A DNA stretch of 64,000 nt from Diphasiastrum complanatum. Its lineage: Eukaryota > Streptophyta > Lycopodiopsida > Lycopodiales > Lycopodiaceae. The notes beneath the pieces are model-generated. The model did not search any database and was not told the origin of the DNA. It saw only the letters and a program-made list of their open reading frames with translations. The first letter of the stretch is position 1. Each line of letters starts with the position of its first letter. The DNA is taken from positions 65,654,625 through 65,718,624 of the forward strand of contig CM055095.1 in assembly GCA_029204225.1 (NCBI GenBank), in the 5' to 3' direction. This document shows positions 11,897 through 23,700 of this stretch, one piece after another. The translations under genes were made by a program, and so were the position numbers.

Positions 11897-12442
11897 ATGA
11901 CTTCAATGAGTTCATACTTGTTGCAACCAAGTGAGAGACTGTTCACTTCCAATTATTCAATATGGAAGTTGAGGATGGAGTCCATCTTGATACTCCAAGA
12001 TGTGATGGACATTGTACTTGTGATTGAGGAGGAGCCTCAAGTCCTTCAAGAAGTACAAAAATACAAGAAGAGAGCTAGGATGGCTCTCCACTACATTAAG
12101 ATGAATGTCTCTAATGAGATATTGAGGGAGATTGGTGATTGTTCTACATCCAAGGAAGCTTGGGATTGTCTCAAATCCATCTATGAGGCTAAGAACACCT
12201 CTAGGCTCCTCACTCTTAGAAATCAAATTTTACAAAGTAGTCAAAAGAGTGATGAGAGTGCATCTAATTATGTTTTGAGAGTCAAGGATATTCATAGGGA
12301 GCTTGCATGTATTGGTGACTCAATCAATCAAAGTGAGCTAGTCCAAGTCATTCTCAATGGCTTGAGAGATGAATATGACAACCTTGTCCAATCCTATGCC
12401 ATCAAGGAGGAACTACCAAGTTTGGAGGCCCTTCAAAGTGTG
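11897..12442 (+). pseudogene. copia B gag, truncated
   Basis: MTSMSSYLLQPSERLFTSNY is the standard family B gag start. The UBN2-type gag core follows, with WKLRMESILI, EAWDCLKSIYEAKNTSRLL and VQVILNGLRDEYDNLVQSY. It is open up to the break at 12442, after SLEALQSVL. The remaining open frame to 12544 is unrelated read-through. The gag at 41390 is nearly identical over this stretch and supplies the missing zinc knuckle and protease. Confidence 0.8.
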
Positions 12443-15240
12443 CTTTTTCAAGCAATGATTTTTTATTCTATATTTATGAAAAGAATGTTTTCCTCAACAA
12501 GAATAATATATTTAGACTTACTTAAACAACGTCCTTGTCACTAGCAATCAAAATTAGCTAGAAGATATTAGCAACTATCAACTATTTCAGTTTGGACATC
12601 ATTCTTAATTATTGCTAACCTCAAATATCTTGACTGCTTTGAAAAATTTTAAGAACACATGAACATCTAATTCTTGTAATTACCAAATACTTGATTGCAC
12701 GTCTCTTTTTGGCAATGACAATTCTATCTTTAATAGAGACATAAATTATGCTATTGTACATAGTTGTTTGCTATTTTTTTTTTCTTTCAAAAAACTACTT
12801 CTATTTAACTACAACACAAGACATCAAACACGTGTGTGACGAGTACAAAATTTACTGCAAAAAGGTAAAATTTGTAAACATTTTCTTTGTTGAGATGTTA
12901 GATAAATCATATGCCTTTAGTGTCATTGGAATGAACTCAAGATAGTAAACCACAATAATTCTTTCACTGCATATTTGCATATGTCAACTTCAAAACAATA
13001 TTTGCCTACAATTACCAAGACATGAAAGTGAACATAAAAAGCAAATGGTAAAGAACTCACCTACCGATTGTTTTGATGCTTTTCAACACCTTCAAATATT
13101 TAGCATTTATTACAATGACACAAAGTAAAAAAGAATTGGTATTATATCTAGTGAAGCACATTACTTAAGCTATTTGCAAAGAATGGTGGGTAATAATTGT
13201 TTCTCAAATCTCATATTGAAAGGTTGGGATAATTCACTTATGGAATTTGGCTTTTGATCAAGGTGTAGATTTTGCGTCGAAAACATGACCTCACTATTTG
13301 ACATTTATATATTACATTGAAGGCAAAACACTATATGGTTTAGAGATCTTACTATTACCACAAGGCTCTTTGCGCAATTTTCACCCTATACATTTTATGC
13401 CCTTCAGGTAAAGGAATGGAACTAGTGGCTTATACACTTTAATGCCCTTCATGTCTTAATATTCTATCAATTATTAGTTAATCTCTACCATACTTTGAAA
13501 AATCATCAGTTAATTTCTACTATGCTTTTAAATTCGAAAAAATGATGGATCTATACAGACATGCATGCTTCTCCACAACATCTATAATTCAATTATCAAT
13601 ATCGCATACAATTCAATTGCCTTTAAAATTTCTATTTAATTTGAATTAGGACAAAATTGCGTAGCTAGTTTTCTTAATTTATTATTTTACAAAGTGGTAA
13701 ACCAATGCCTAAAAATTCCTAAAAATAAGCAATTTATTTGAAATATCCACATGTCAAATCCACGAAAGCTCAAAATACAGATAAAAATAGTTTGTTCAAT
13801 TCATTTGAATTAAAACCAAAACACAAGCATGCTAAGTCCTCCTTGCAAAGAAAGGCAGGGGAAAAGAAAGAAAGAAAAAAAAAACAAACCAATTTATTTG
13901 GCTATTGCATGCTTAATTGTACATGGAGATTATAAGAGACTTGAAAGTTGATGCATCTTTAATTCCACAATGTTTTGGTTTTTCTTCTTATTGTGCTCTC
14001 GCATGCTTGAATGACGATATATGACAATTGACTAGACTATATTTTGGTAGTTTCATTGACAATATATTTTCATTGTCTCTAATAGTGTTTTCTTTTGCAA
14101 GATGTATGCAAAATGTCTTTTATATATCAGATGAAGAATTGATTGACTTTTCAGAGATGCGTCTTGAAGACTATGTAATTGATGGTTGGCAACGATTATC
14201 TAAAATCTAAACTCGTGGTATTGAAAAGCAAATATTTTGAATAATGATCGTGATTATTATGAATATTGATCATGAATATTGTGAATGCTCGTGAATATTG
14301 ATTTTGAATACCGATCGTGATTATTGTGATTATTGATCGTCAATACTCGTGAATATTGATCATGATTATTGTGAACATTGATCGTGATTGTTGTGAATAC
14401 CGATCGTGAATATTGATCATAAATATTAAAAATTGATTGTGATTATTCTTGAATCCTTGCCAACTTCAAAATTCCAAAATGACATACATATTTCGTGATC
14501 AAATGTTAAACCCATTGTAAGAATCTATCATCAAATGAAAATCACATATTTATCAGCAAAATCATTTCATAAACAATTCTTAATCTTTTTAAATCTCAAT
14601 ATGCAATTTAGTTCTACGATTGTAAAAACTTCACTACTTTTTGAAACTTCAAACGTTAAAACAAACTAATATCAAATTTGTTATTGTAAAATACAACATT
14701 ATCAAAAAACATAGATATATTTCAAATTTAAAATATACGACAATATGCAAATTAAATATGAATCACCTGAAAAATACATTAAATCCTATTTATCTTATCA
14801 TCCTCTCATGCTACTTAACTTGGCATAGCAACAAGTTGATGCTACTGCATGCAAAAGTAGAGAATTGATCATCTGCGTGCTTATCTTGTTATTATTTTCA
14901 TGATGACTATGGGACAGATTACCAAGCTAAATACTTACCTTATAGCCATCATTGACCTCGAAGGTCTATGACAAATTTCACTTTCATCTAAGTGATGTTA
15001 GATTGGAAAGTAGAGGCCGAGCAAGAGTCTTTTCTAGGACAACTTTGTTTGGCTAATTGTGAAAGCAATTTTGGATTTACAAGTCCAAACTCATCAAAGA
15101 CAAAAGTTGTATCGAACTTTGTTATTATCTATTGAAATTTTAAATGTATGTGTTCGAGTTATTATTGTGGTGTTATGTCGTGAAAGCATTGCCATAATCC
15201 TTAAATTGTTGGATTAAAAAAAAACTAATTCATAAAACAT
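12443..15240. other. Intergenic AT-rich DNA without recognised genes
   Basis: No open frame here has recognisable motifs and no LTR ends or primer sites were seen. The only structured element is the imperfect repeat at 14225-14460. The base composition and lack of element debris mark the start of the quieter island around the host gene. Confidence 0.5.
14225..14460 (+). repeat. AT-rich imperfect tandem repeat
   Basis: The motif 'gaatattgatcgtgattatt' recurs about ten times in variant form ('aatattgatcatga', 'aataccgatcgtga'), roughly 11-24 bp apart. It contains many gatc and atgatcat palindromes. It is non-coding. Confidence 0.6.
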
Positions 15241-15258
15241 CTGCTAGTAGAGAGACAC

Positions 15259-15900
15259 TTGCAAAATTACATGCTGCTCTCCTCTCTCTCTCTTCTTCTT
15301 GGCAAAACCCCTTGCCCTGATGGAGTCATTCTTGAGTTCTTCGTTAAACTTTGGCCCCAACTGGGCCCTCCTCTCCTCCACCTGGCAAGCCTTCTCCACT
15401 GCCTCCTTGCCATGTCAAATCTCCGAGGGTCTTATCAAGCTTATTCCCAAGGTCACTCTTCCATGTCTGTTGTCTGACTCCCATCCGCTCACTATGCTTA
15501 ACACGTCTAATATCAAAGGCCATAGCATTATGGACTCTTGCTTCGTCAATGGGGCTTCACCTCCTCTCTAGACATTGACATTGTTCTGCTGGGCGACTCT
15601 CCTATTTCAGATCGCTCTACTCTCACTCGTTGGCATATTTGCAGGTTGGCGATTTTGTGGAAGCTGTGGATTGCACGAAATCAACAAGTTTTTGAGAATC
15701 TGTTTCCCTTCTTTCGACTATGGCATGCACACTAGTTCGTTTTTGGGACTGCCGCCCTGCGTGGTGTGCTAAAGTTCATGCCTTATGGTGGTTGGTTTTT
15801 TGGACTTTTTTAGACTTGGCCCGTTGGGTTGCCAGCTCTTTGTAATTGTACATTTGTGAAAATCTAACAGTATTTTTAAGCTTTGCAAAACAAAAAAACA
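15259..15900 (+). mobile_element. LINE (non-LTR) remnant
   Basis: An RT start motif GKTPCPDGVILEFFVKLWPQ (15299-15360) and SEGLIKLIPKV in a shifted frame (near 15420) match the LINE RT pattern. After a large deletion, the C-terminal end follows, with LLGDSPISDRSTL and WHICRLAILWKLWIARNQQ (15585-15690). A 3' untranslated region leads to a short A-rich tail near 15885-15900. A related minus-strand piece lies at 22398-22800. At least one frameshift and the deletion make it dead. Confidence 0.7.
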
Positions 15901-16432
15901 TTTGCTCTTAGAAGTTAAAAACAACCATCAAAATTTTACTAAGCTATTTTTTAACATTCTTTTAATCTTCACAAAATGTTCATGGCAAGGCCTTTGTGGT
16001 ACAATATAGCATAGTTGTTGTTTGTTAGACAACCCTCAACTCTCAATGCCCCATGAGCACTCCTTGGGACTGACCAAGACAACATGTGGCTCAATTTAAT
16101 TGTCTCTCTCTCACTCTTCTTTATTTTCCAAAACGACAACGCACGGGATCTCCTCTCAACGCCACTGCCACACTTTCAGCGCCTCCGTTGGATCGTTCTC
16201 CCACGACAATCATCGAACGATTTCCAGGTATCATCCAATAATCGTCTGACAGGCGTTCAACATCGAAGTGGGCGAGCTGAAAAATGGGCCACCCAAAAGA
16301 ACCCCCGTCGTCGCCCCCGTTCCTCCTTGCTCTTTGCATGATGCTTCGGCTCTGTTCATCAAAATCTATCTGTTGATGATAATGATGATGCAATACTAGT
16401 TGCTTCATCGATCGATCAATTAATCCATCTGA

Positions 16433-16459
16433 GACACACACACACACACACACACACAT
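16433..16459 (+). repeat. (AC)n microsatellite in the 5' leader of the 4CL-like gene
   Basis: A dinucleotide run of about 13 units ends 14 bp upstream of the start codon at 16474. It probably lies in the 5' untranslated leader, though no transcription start or convincing TATA box could be fixed between 15900 and 16433. Confidence 0.8.
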
Positions 16460-16473
16460 AGCAAGGCGAAGAG

Positions 16474-19400
16474 ATGGAGGGCAGCGTATATGATGCCTCT
16501 GATGGCGTCTACCGCAGCCACAGACCTCAAATACAAGTACCACCTCCCCACATGGACATTGCCTCCTTTCTCTTCCACAACACCACCCAACAACAACAAC
16601 AATCTCCTTGTTTTGCAAACAAGATTGCTGTTGTTGATGCCATCACTGGTCAATCTCTCACCTTTTCTGAGTTGAAACGGAATGCTAACTCTCTTGCTGC
16701 AGGGTTGGCCCAATTGGGAGTGAGCAGAGGCCACGTGGTGCTCATTCTTTCGCCCAATTCCATCCATTTTCCGGTCATTCTTCTGGCTGTGGCTTCTATT
16801 GGAGCGATCCTCACAACCGTTAATCCTTTGTATACATCACGAGAGATTGCCAAGCAGATCAAGGATTCTGCCACAAGGTTGATTTTTACAGTCCCGCCTC
16901 TGCTGAATAAGGTGCAGAATACAGGAATTCCTGTAGTTTTGATTGAAGGATCCATTTTGGAAAATATAATATTGGGTATTTCTTATTCTGATCTGTTATC
17001 TGCTGATCCGAGCAAGGCACCTAGATTGCAAATCAGGCAGACTGATACGGCATGCCTGCTTTACTCTTCTGGGACAACTGGATTAAGTAAGGGAGTCGTT
17101 TTATCCCACAGAAATTTCATTGCTGCTGCATTACAGCTTTCTGTCGACGCTGATCTGCAGGGAATAAAAGATGAAGTTGTGCTGTTGAAGCTTCCAATGT
17201 TCCATGTCTATGGCCTGGCTGCAGTTTTGTATGCGCACCTTCAGAAAGGGGTGACTGTGGTCACAATGCCCAAGTTCGAGTTTGAGCCCATGCTTGAAGC
17301 AATCCAGAAGTACAGAGTGACGTACTTACCAACTGTACCTCCTGTATGCATTGCTATAGCCAAGCATCAAGGTTTAGAAAAGTACGACCTGAGCTCCCTG
17401 CAAGAAATTCTAAGTGGGGCAGCTCCACTGGGAAAGGAGATCATGGAAGCACTCTCTTTGAAGCTACCAAACGCCAAACTGAGCCAGGTAGGGCTGGATT
17501 CAATTTCTCTTTATATTTGTAGAGAGATGCTAAAAGTAGTTTCTACCTCCATTTCAAAAAGAATTTCACTTGGATATAATCTGCTTCTGTTTTCAGGAGA
17601 CTTTGACTTCGGGAATAGAGGGCAAGCTTGGTTGTAATAGAATGGGAGGAGATGAATGTGCACACCTAATAAGTGGTCGAACAACAAATTCAACCAGAAG
17701 TTACTATGAGTAACTGAAGGTTTTCAACATATTATAAAAATGACAGAGCATACAAACTAAATGTTGAACAGTCATGTGCGTGTGGATCGAACTGGTTTAT
17801 CTTATGACTTTTGTGGACCTTTAATGTTCATGGCTTCAAGTATTGGATGACCTTTGCACATCGGAAAATGTGTTCTAGAGAATGAATCATTTCAAATGTA
17901 GTGGTTATATTGATAACTTCCTATTAGTAGGAGGTCAAGCTTTATGATGTCCTGGCCAATGCTGTTTGCTGTTTACTTGAACTTGTGCACTATGTTGTCT
18001 GTGGTAACACATTCTACCAGGGATATGGTTTAACTGAGTCAACTGGAGTTGGTTTCATCCTGCGTGGTCAGCAAGATACCCAGTATTTTGGTGCAGCTGG
18101 TTCACTAATTTCATCCTTGGAGGCCAAAATTGTTGATATTGAAAGCGGAAAGCCCCTCCCTCCAACTAAACAAGGAGAGATATGGCTTAGAGGACCCAAC
18201 ATTATGCAAGGTTTAAGGCTCTTCCTCTGCAAACGCTAGTTAGCTTATTATGTAAGGTTTCATAGTGTTGGATGATATTCTCATCTTGTTTTTGTTGTTC
18301 AGTTAGTATCAAAGGCTTAAAATTGTGAAGTCAATAATAGTAATGGACGGTTCTGGTATTATTCATAAATTCATACTTATCCTTTAAGACTCAAGCTTAT
18401 TATGTCCGGAAAATAATCCAACATGCTACCTATTATTGTCCTGCTTGATCTTGAGTGCTAGCTTTCATACTAGCAGAGTAAACCAATGCTTGGTTATACA
18501 TCTATACCAATGGAGGATACATGCTCAGAAAACTCGAATGAGTTTGAATTTGATGCTAGCATCCTCCTTTTTTGACATTTAACATTCTTGATTATAAATC
18601 TTCAATACCTTGGTTACCTTTCTTTGAACATGGAAGACATCGTCATTTCTTAATGTTATGATGTCATCCTGCTCTCAATTGAGTTGATAATTTTTATAGC
18701 TGCTTTTTTCAGGTTATTTCAATAATAAAGAGGCAACTGCAAGTACCTTGGATGATGAGGGATGGCTACACACTGGTGATTTGGGATACATAAATGCAAA
18801 AGGCCTGCTTTTCATTGTTGACAGACTCAAGGAGCTCATTAAGTATAAAGGTTTTCAGGTGATTCTTGACTTCTGTGTCCATATTATGTAGGCAGGCAAG
18901 GTGAACTTACGATTCATGTTATAGACCTTGATAGTCAAATATATGTATAACATACTTAAAGAAAAAGGGGTAGTAACTTGTTATGAGTGACTAAAATCAC
19001 CAGTATAGCATGTACAAATGCAACTAGTCAGTTGTTGAATAATTTATGGAAAGGAAGATTGACCCCTTACTACATTCATGAAGATGGCTCCAAATGCTTT
19101 GAAATTACAGTCTTTTGTGAGTCTCAACGGTTGTGCAATTATGAACAAGAAAGTCAATGATAGTACTTGAAAGTTGTGAATGATCATATGTGTAGGGTAC
19201 TTGAAACTAAAGCTCCAGGTAGTCAGCTTTTTGAGCAGGGTGAAAATAAAATGTCATTTCCAGATATGGTAGCTCCCAACATTTGCAAGGTCCATAATAA
19301 ATTGCCAAAAGAAATTCAGGAACTCTAAGGCAGAATTAGGTTGGTTGGGGTGTGGTTGTCTTGCTCATGCCAAGTTGTTGAACTCAAAGATTACTGTACA

Positions 19401-21671
19401 TGAAGAACCTGTATGTTTATGGATATTTCAAGTTCACAAGTTAGAACATAATGAGTTAGAGATCGATGTGACTTCAAAGTTCATTGAGAGGAGGAAACTT
19501 CTCTGGGAAAAGGAACATGTCAGCTGCTATCAAGGATGGACCTGACAGAATCAGTAAATTGTGAGTTGGCAATATGAAATGTAGAGTAGATAATGACACA
19601 ATCATCATTTGAAATACAAAAAAGGTCTTAATATAGGAGAGTTGTAGAGAATTTGAAGAGAGGACAGAATTGTTCATTGCAAATTCAATAAATATAAGGA
19701 AATCTTGCAAAAAAGAGTTTGGCGAGGTAGTGTAAGGGGTGGATGTTGTGTTTTCTGTTATGCTGCTTATGGAGAACTTACCATTGAAGCAAAGGAATGA
19801 TGTTTATGGGAATGCATATGATCTTATGGGTCGTTTGTTGGATTCATCTAGTAGGCAAGCATAATAATCTCTCAGGTGGAAGTTTTGGAAGGCATGGGAG
19901 TAATATTTCAAAAAAAATTGTTCCATGAGATGGGTGGAACACCCAGAAGAAGCTTGCTCGATTGTCCTATATGACTACATCATGTCGCGGTTAAACTCTA
20001 AAGTAGAATCTGGCAGATGATTGTTGATAGCATTCTTTTCTTGATATGTTTGAATGCAGTATGTCATGGCACACACTGATAGACACCACTCTAACTATTT
20101 TGGAGAGACAATAAACACTAGTATGTTCTTGCCTGAAAAGAATTCCACCAGCTCCAAAAATTGTTCTAATACCAAGTTATGAACATGATCACCACAGGGC
20201 ATGGCATAATACCAGAAAACATAGTGATTGCATGGCCATATGGCAATCTCCAACTAAGAACAATGTATCATCAACAATACATGATTGTATAAATCCCTCC
20301 TACAAAGGTGCACTACCTGAGGCTTGTGAGTCTCTGGCAGAGCTCTCAGAGAAACAGAATCACTAATTCTAGAACGGCTATGACTTATCTTACGGAAAGT
20401 TGAGTGGAAGCCCTTAAGGGAACTGGCCAGGAAGCTACCAAATGAACATAGCACGCCTACCACTTTTTGGGGGCCTTAATATTGTTCTACCAGTCCTAGT
20501 TAAATACGGCTCTCATTACAAAGTGCAGCACAGATGCACCTGCATCTGCTGCACATGTCCCACATCATCCAAGGGGAGAGAAAACTTTTTTTTCCCTTAG
20601 CCTCATTCATCACCATTGGATGGAGCTGCAGGTGCCCCTGGGGTGCACTCCTTGAGTAGATCCGTTAAATACCTAGTCATTTGTCCATAACGAAGGCTCA
20701 TATAAGACAAATGTGATGTGAAGTATTGTGAAGGAGCTTGATATACACAGATGTCCCCGTTAATCTATCGAATATTGAAAGAAGACTTGGTATGCGTATG
20801 GAAGAAGATGAGTATCTGATGTTGAAATAGAAGACGACTTGGTGAGCAGTAGCTTATGACATCTTTTTGATGCTGTCAGGTTGCACCAGCAGAGTTGGAG
20901 GCCTTGCTGCTTTCAAATCCTTTTATACTTGATGCAGCTGTTGTACCGTATGTTTGCGTTTTCACTTATATTGTCGTTATTCTAGCCAAAAGTATTTTAC
21001 TTCAGTAAAAATCATGTGTTAATTTCAATTTAATGTAGACCAATCTTTATAAAGTAGTATCTTATTCTACAGAAGCCATCATAAGCTTTATGAATTTATT
21101 CTATTCAGCTGAGACCCACAGTTTTTTTTTCTCTGAATCTCAATGCTTTATGTGGGACACCTTTATGCAGATTTCCTGATGAAAAGGCTGGCCAGATCCC
21201 ACATGCTTTTGTTGTGAAATCTCCAGGCAAACAATTGTCTGAAAATGATGTATTTAGGTTTGTTGCTGATCAGGTGAGCCATATGATGTCACGTTTTTGG
21301 ACTGTGAAAAACTTCAGTAAAGCATGGACCTGTTTTAGAAAGCAAAAAGATGGAGATTTTTCTTTTCCTGAAATCATATTATCTCAATTTTCCACAATCA
21401 TGTCAGTTCTAAACATATTCTGAGAGCCCACTTATTAAGAAGTTTGCTTGATAATGCGGGAACAAATCATTTACTATGCTTCTAATGAAACAAAGTTGAT
21501 TGGAATATCAATTTTTTGCTGCTGAACCACAAGGAATCTGGGGTTTTTGAACTTCAGGTTGCACCTTTTAAGAAGTTGCGAAAGGTAACTTTTGTTACTT
21601 CGATCCCCAAGTCACCTGCAGGAAAGATTCTACGGAGGCAGCTTATTGAGAAACCATTAGCCAAGCTATAA
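16474..21671 (+). CDS. 4-coumarate:CoA ligase-like acyl-CoA synthetase, probably peroxisomal
   Basis: Six exons give an unbroken 544-aa protein: 16474-17487, 18021-18210, 18713-18858, 20880-20947, 21171-21273 and 21558-21671. All introns are GT-AG and phases fit. The family (ANL adenylating enzymes) forms an acyl-AMP and then the CoA thioester. Visible motifs are [10 protein letters not shown] (residues 198-207, AMP binding; Ser where many 4CLs have Pro), GYGLTES (339-345), GEIWLRG (390-396), TGD (422-424), [13 protein letters not shown] (438-450) and the catalytic Lys530 in SPAGK. The last three residues, AKL, fit a type 1 peroxisomal signal. The N-terminus and the SKG motif recall Arabidopsis 4CL-like 7 rather than true lignin 4CLs, so the substrate may be a fatty or jasmonate-type acid; this is inference. 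No lesion is seen. Intron 3 is 2.0 kb. Confidence 0.93.
17488..18020 (+). other. Intron 1 of the 4CL-like gene
   Basis: The donor is 'gtaggg' after codon 338 (Gln) and the acceptor 'ctaccag' precedes GYGLTES, so the intron is phase 0. If retained, an open frame runs on for about 50 codons and ends at 17637, giving a 387-aa protein without the C-terminal domain. Confidence 0.85.
18859..20879 (+). other. Intron 3 of the 4CL-like gene (2.0 kb)
   Basis: It is bounded by donor 'gtgattc' and acceptor 'gctgtcag'. No LTR, LINE or coding motif was recognised inside. Short open frames at 19345-19545 and on the other strand look like chance. The other introns are 18211-18712, 20948-21170 and 21274-21557. 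Confidence 0.8.
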
Positions 21672-22190
21672 ATTCCTCAGCTCCTGCTGGGTGCAGATTG
21701 CCAGAAGACGGCACCTGAAGTTTCCTTTTGTCGAATCAAGTACTTCGAAGTTCGGAGGCTGTTCAAGACACAAAAAGATTTTGGGTCAATTTGCAAAAGG
21801 AGTTGCCATGGACTTAAATCAACTAATGGCTCACCTGTTAGCTTTGATTGACACATTGCAGGGTGTGTGAATACTTGTGTCTTTCATCATTAAAACAATA
21901 ATTCTCCTTTGTTGCTTGCAGGAAGAAGTCTGAAGATAATGTGGCATCCTCATTCTGAAAGACATGCCATTTTGGGAATAAAGTCAAAGAAAGAACATGT
22001 AATAGATCAATACACTCAAAATAAATAGAAAAGATGCAGAGGCTCTTATCTCTTTCACAAGGAGAAAAGCATTGTGGTGATAAATGCACCTAAATGGCCC
22101 TTTGGGAAGAAATATTCAATTTCCCAATGGAAATGGCAACTCTCTCATATTTGATGGTTTCTAATACTATCTAGTATCCTATGTACATAG
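21672..22190 (+). other. Probable 3' untranslated region and downstream flank
   Basis: It follows the stop codon directly. An AATAAA hexamer lies near 22018 in 'tcaaaataaatag' and could serve as a poly(A) signal. No coding frame was seen. The transcript end cannot be fixed from sequence alone. Confidence 0.35.
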
Positions 22191-22397
22191 TTAGTTGCAC
22201 TGTGTTTTTGAAAAAAAAATTAATTTTTTTTTGTGGGCAATGTGTGTATCAAATTAAAGCATTTATTAAGAGCAGTTATGTAGGTTGCCGAGTGTTTGGG
22301 GGCAACAATGCATGTTGGATTCTATCAAGGTTAAAAGTTTTCTATGGAAATGTGTTCCTTTTCTTGTCAAATCACTGCATCGATAATGAGCAGTTAC

Positions 22398-22800
22398 TTC
22401 TTTTTTTTTGCAAGCAGATAGTAGTATATTTTCACAAATGTACAAAAACAAAAGGTAAAGTAGGCATCATCAGGCTTGTTCAAATCCATGCCATCGCACT
22501 CCGTGCAGGGAGGCATTCCTAAAAAACTAAGTAGTATGCATAATAAAAGTAGCAAAACAGAGACATGTAGAAGTCGTAACGAAGGGAGCTGAACCCTCAA
22601 AAACTTGCTGATTCCAGGCTGTCCAGATCTTCCATAAAACGGCTAGTCTGTAGACATGCCAGAATGTAAGATGAGAGCGACCAATAACTGAAGTGTCGCC
22701 CAGCAGAATGGAGTCAGTCTGAATAGGAATGCAGAAGCCCCAATGACGACGTCAATGTTGAAGCTCCACCCTGATACATGTAGAAAAAACCTTATCAAAA
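22398..22800 (-). mobile_element. LINE 3' end, minus strand
   Basis: The reverse complement encodes DSILLGDTSVIGRSHL and FWHVYRLAVLWKIWTAWNQQ, closely matching the C-terminal end of the LINE at 15259-15900. It also shares the 3' untranslated motif 'tgtacatttgtgaaaat' and ends in an A tail (T run at 22397-22411 on the plus strand). Everything upstream of the C-terminal end is absent, as expected of a 5'-truncated LINE insertion. Its upstream edge abuts a copia LTR near 22795. Confidence 0.7.
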
Positions 22801-23368
22801 CCAAAAGTCAAGATAGATGATTTTTCATTTTTCAACACTCCTAAAAATTAATCTATGTTTACTTGAACATGGATCTTGGAATTAATCCAAGATTGGCTCT
22901 ATGCTTGATGAAGAAATTTTTGCTCAAAGGTTTGGTGAGCAAATTTGCAATACATGATGATGTGTCGATGTGCTCCAAATAGATTTCTCCTCCAATGAGC
23001 TTTTCTCTCACAAAGTGATGTGCAACTTCGATGTGTTTGCTCCTTGCATGAAATATTGGGTTGTTGGCAAGGGCTTGTGCTGAAATATTGTCATATATGA
23101 TCAATGGTATATCATCTTCCTTGATAGTCTTTAGCTCCAAAAGCAACGTCTTGATCCAAAGCACTTTTTTTGTTGTAGTAGTAAGCGCTTTATATTCAGC
23201 TTCACAAGATGAGAGAGATATGGTATCTTGCTTTTTAGAAAGCCAAGATATTAAATTCCCTCCAAGGTATATTACATATGCACTTGTAGATTTTTTATTC
23301 ACTTTATCACTAGCAAAATCCGAGTCGGAATATCCAATCATAGAAAGGTCTTCACTTTTGTACAACAA
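22796..23368 (-). pseudogene. copia RNase H (family B-like) with polypurine tract and LTR start
   Basis: On the minus strand, MLYKSEDLSMIGYSDSDFAS, KKSTSAYVIYLGGNLISWLS, SLSSCEAEYKALTTTTK and FHARSKHIEVAHHFVREK form an open RNase H region ending at 22859. The polypurine tract 'tttttaggag' follows and an LTR starts 'tgttgaaaaatg' (complement ending at 22837). That LTR start resembles 32561. Only about 40 bp of LTR remain before the LINE. Confidence 0.8.
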
Positions 23369-23700
23369 TGAATGTCAGAAATAATTCTAAGTGTTCAAAA
23401 TGGGAAAAACAGGCTGCTCTCGGGTAGAGAGAGAAAATCAATCATAGAAAACTCGGGTAGAGAGAGAATGAGTCCAAAACACCAAAATCTATATATTCAC
23501 AATATGACAAAACATGCCAAGCTTTCCCTACATGAGAGAGACTCGAATTCCTACAGTGGAGTTGCATGGAAAGTCCACGTAACTGAACTAATTCACCTCC
23601 CAGAGATCCACATGTGTAACTGCATGCATGTATGTTGCATTACTGCATGTCAACTCATAAAACTGCCTAGACATGTGTAGATCACAGAAACCACTTTGCA
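23369..23700 (-). repeat. Family B-like LTR fragment
   Basis: The reverse complement contains two 'ctctctctacccgag' blocks and an 'acttagaattattt' segment in the same order as the R/U5 part of family B LTRs (10885-10985). It joins directly to the RNase H fragment on one side and to copia C protease on the other, so it is a rearranged piece. Confidence 0.5.

Larger units (their letters stand above)
10332..12442 (+). mobile_element. Ty1/copia family B, copy 1, 5' part only
   Basis: It consists of an LTR (10332-11140), primer site, untranslated leader (11153-11896) and most of gag. It runs parallel to 39879-41939 with high identity and stops abruptly inside gag: 'caaagtgtgctt' is followed by different sequence. 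The rest of pol and the 3' LTR are absent downstream, where unique AT-rich DNA begins. Confidence 0.85.

Noticed and set aside
14225-14460. CRISPR-like array
   Set aside because: Repeats are imperfect, contiguous and without unique spacers, in a plant genome.
16121-16955. Minus-strand open frames of 165, 115 and 101 codons opposite exon 1
   Set aside because: They are shadows of the 4CL-like coding exon and its leader and contain no motifs.
19345-19710. Nested gene within intron 3 of the 4CL-like gene
   Set aside because: Short frames on both strands without motifs, and no sign of a promoter or conserved domain.
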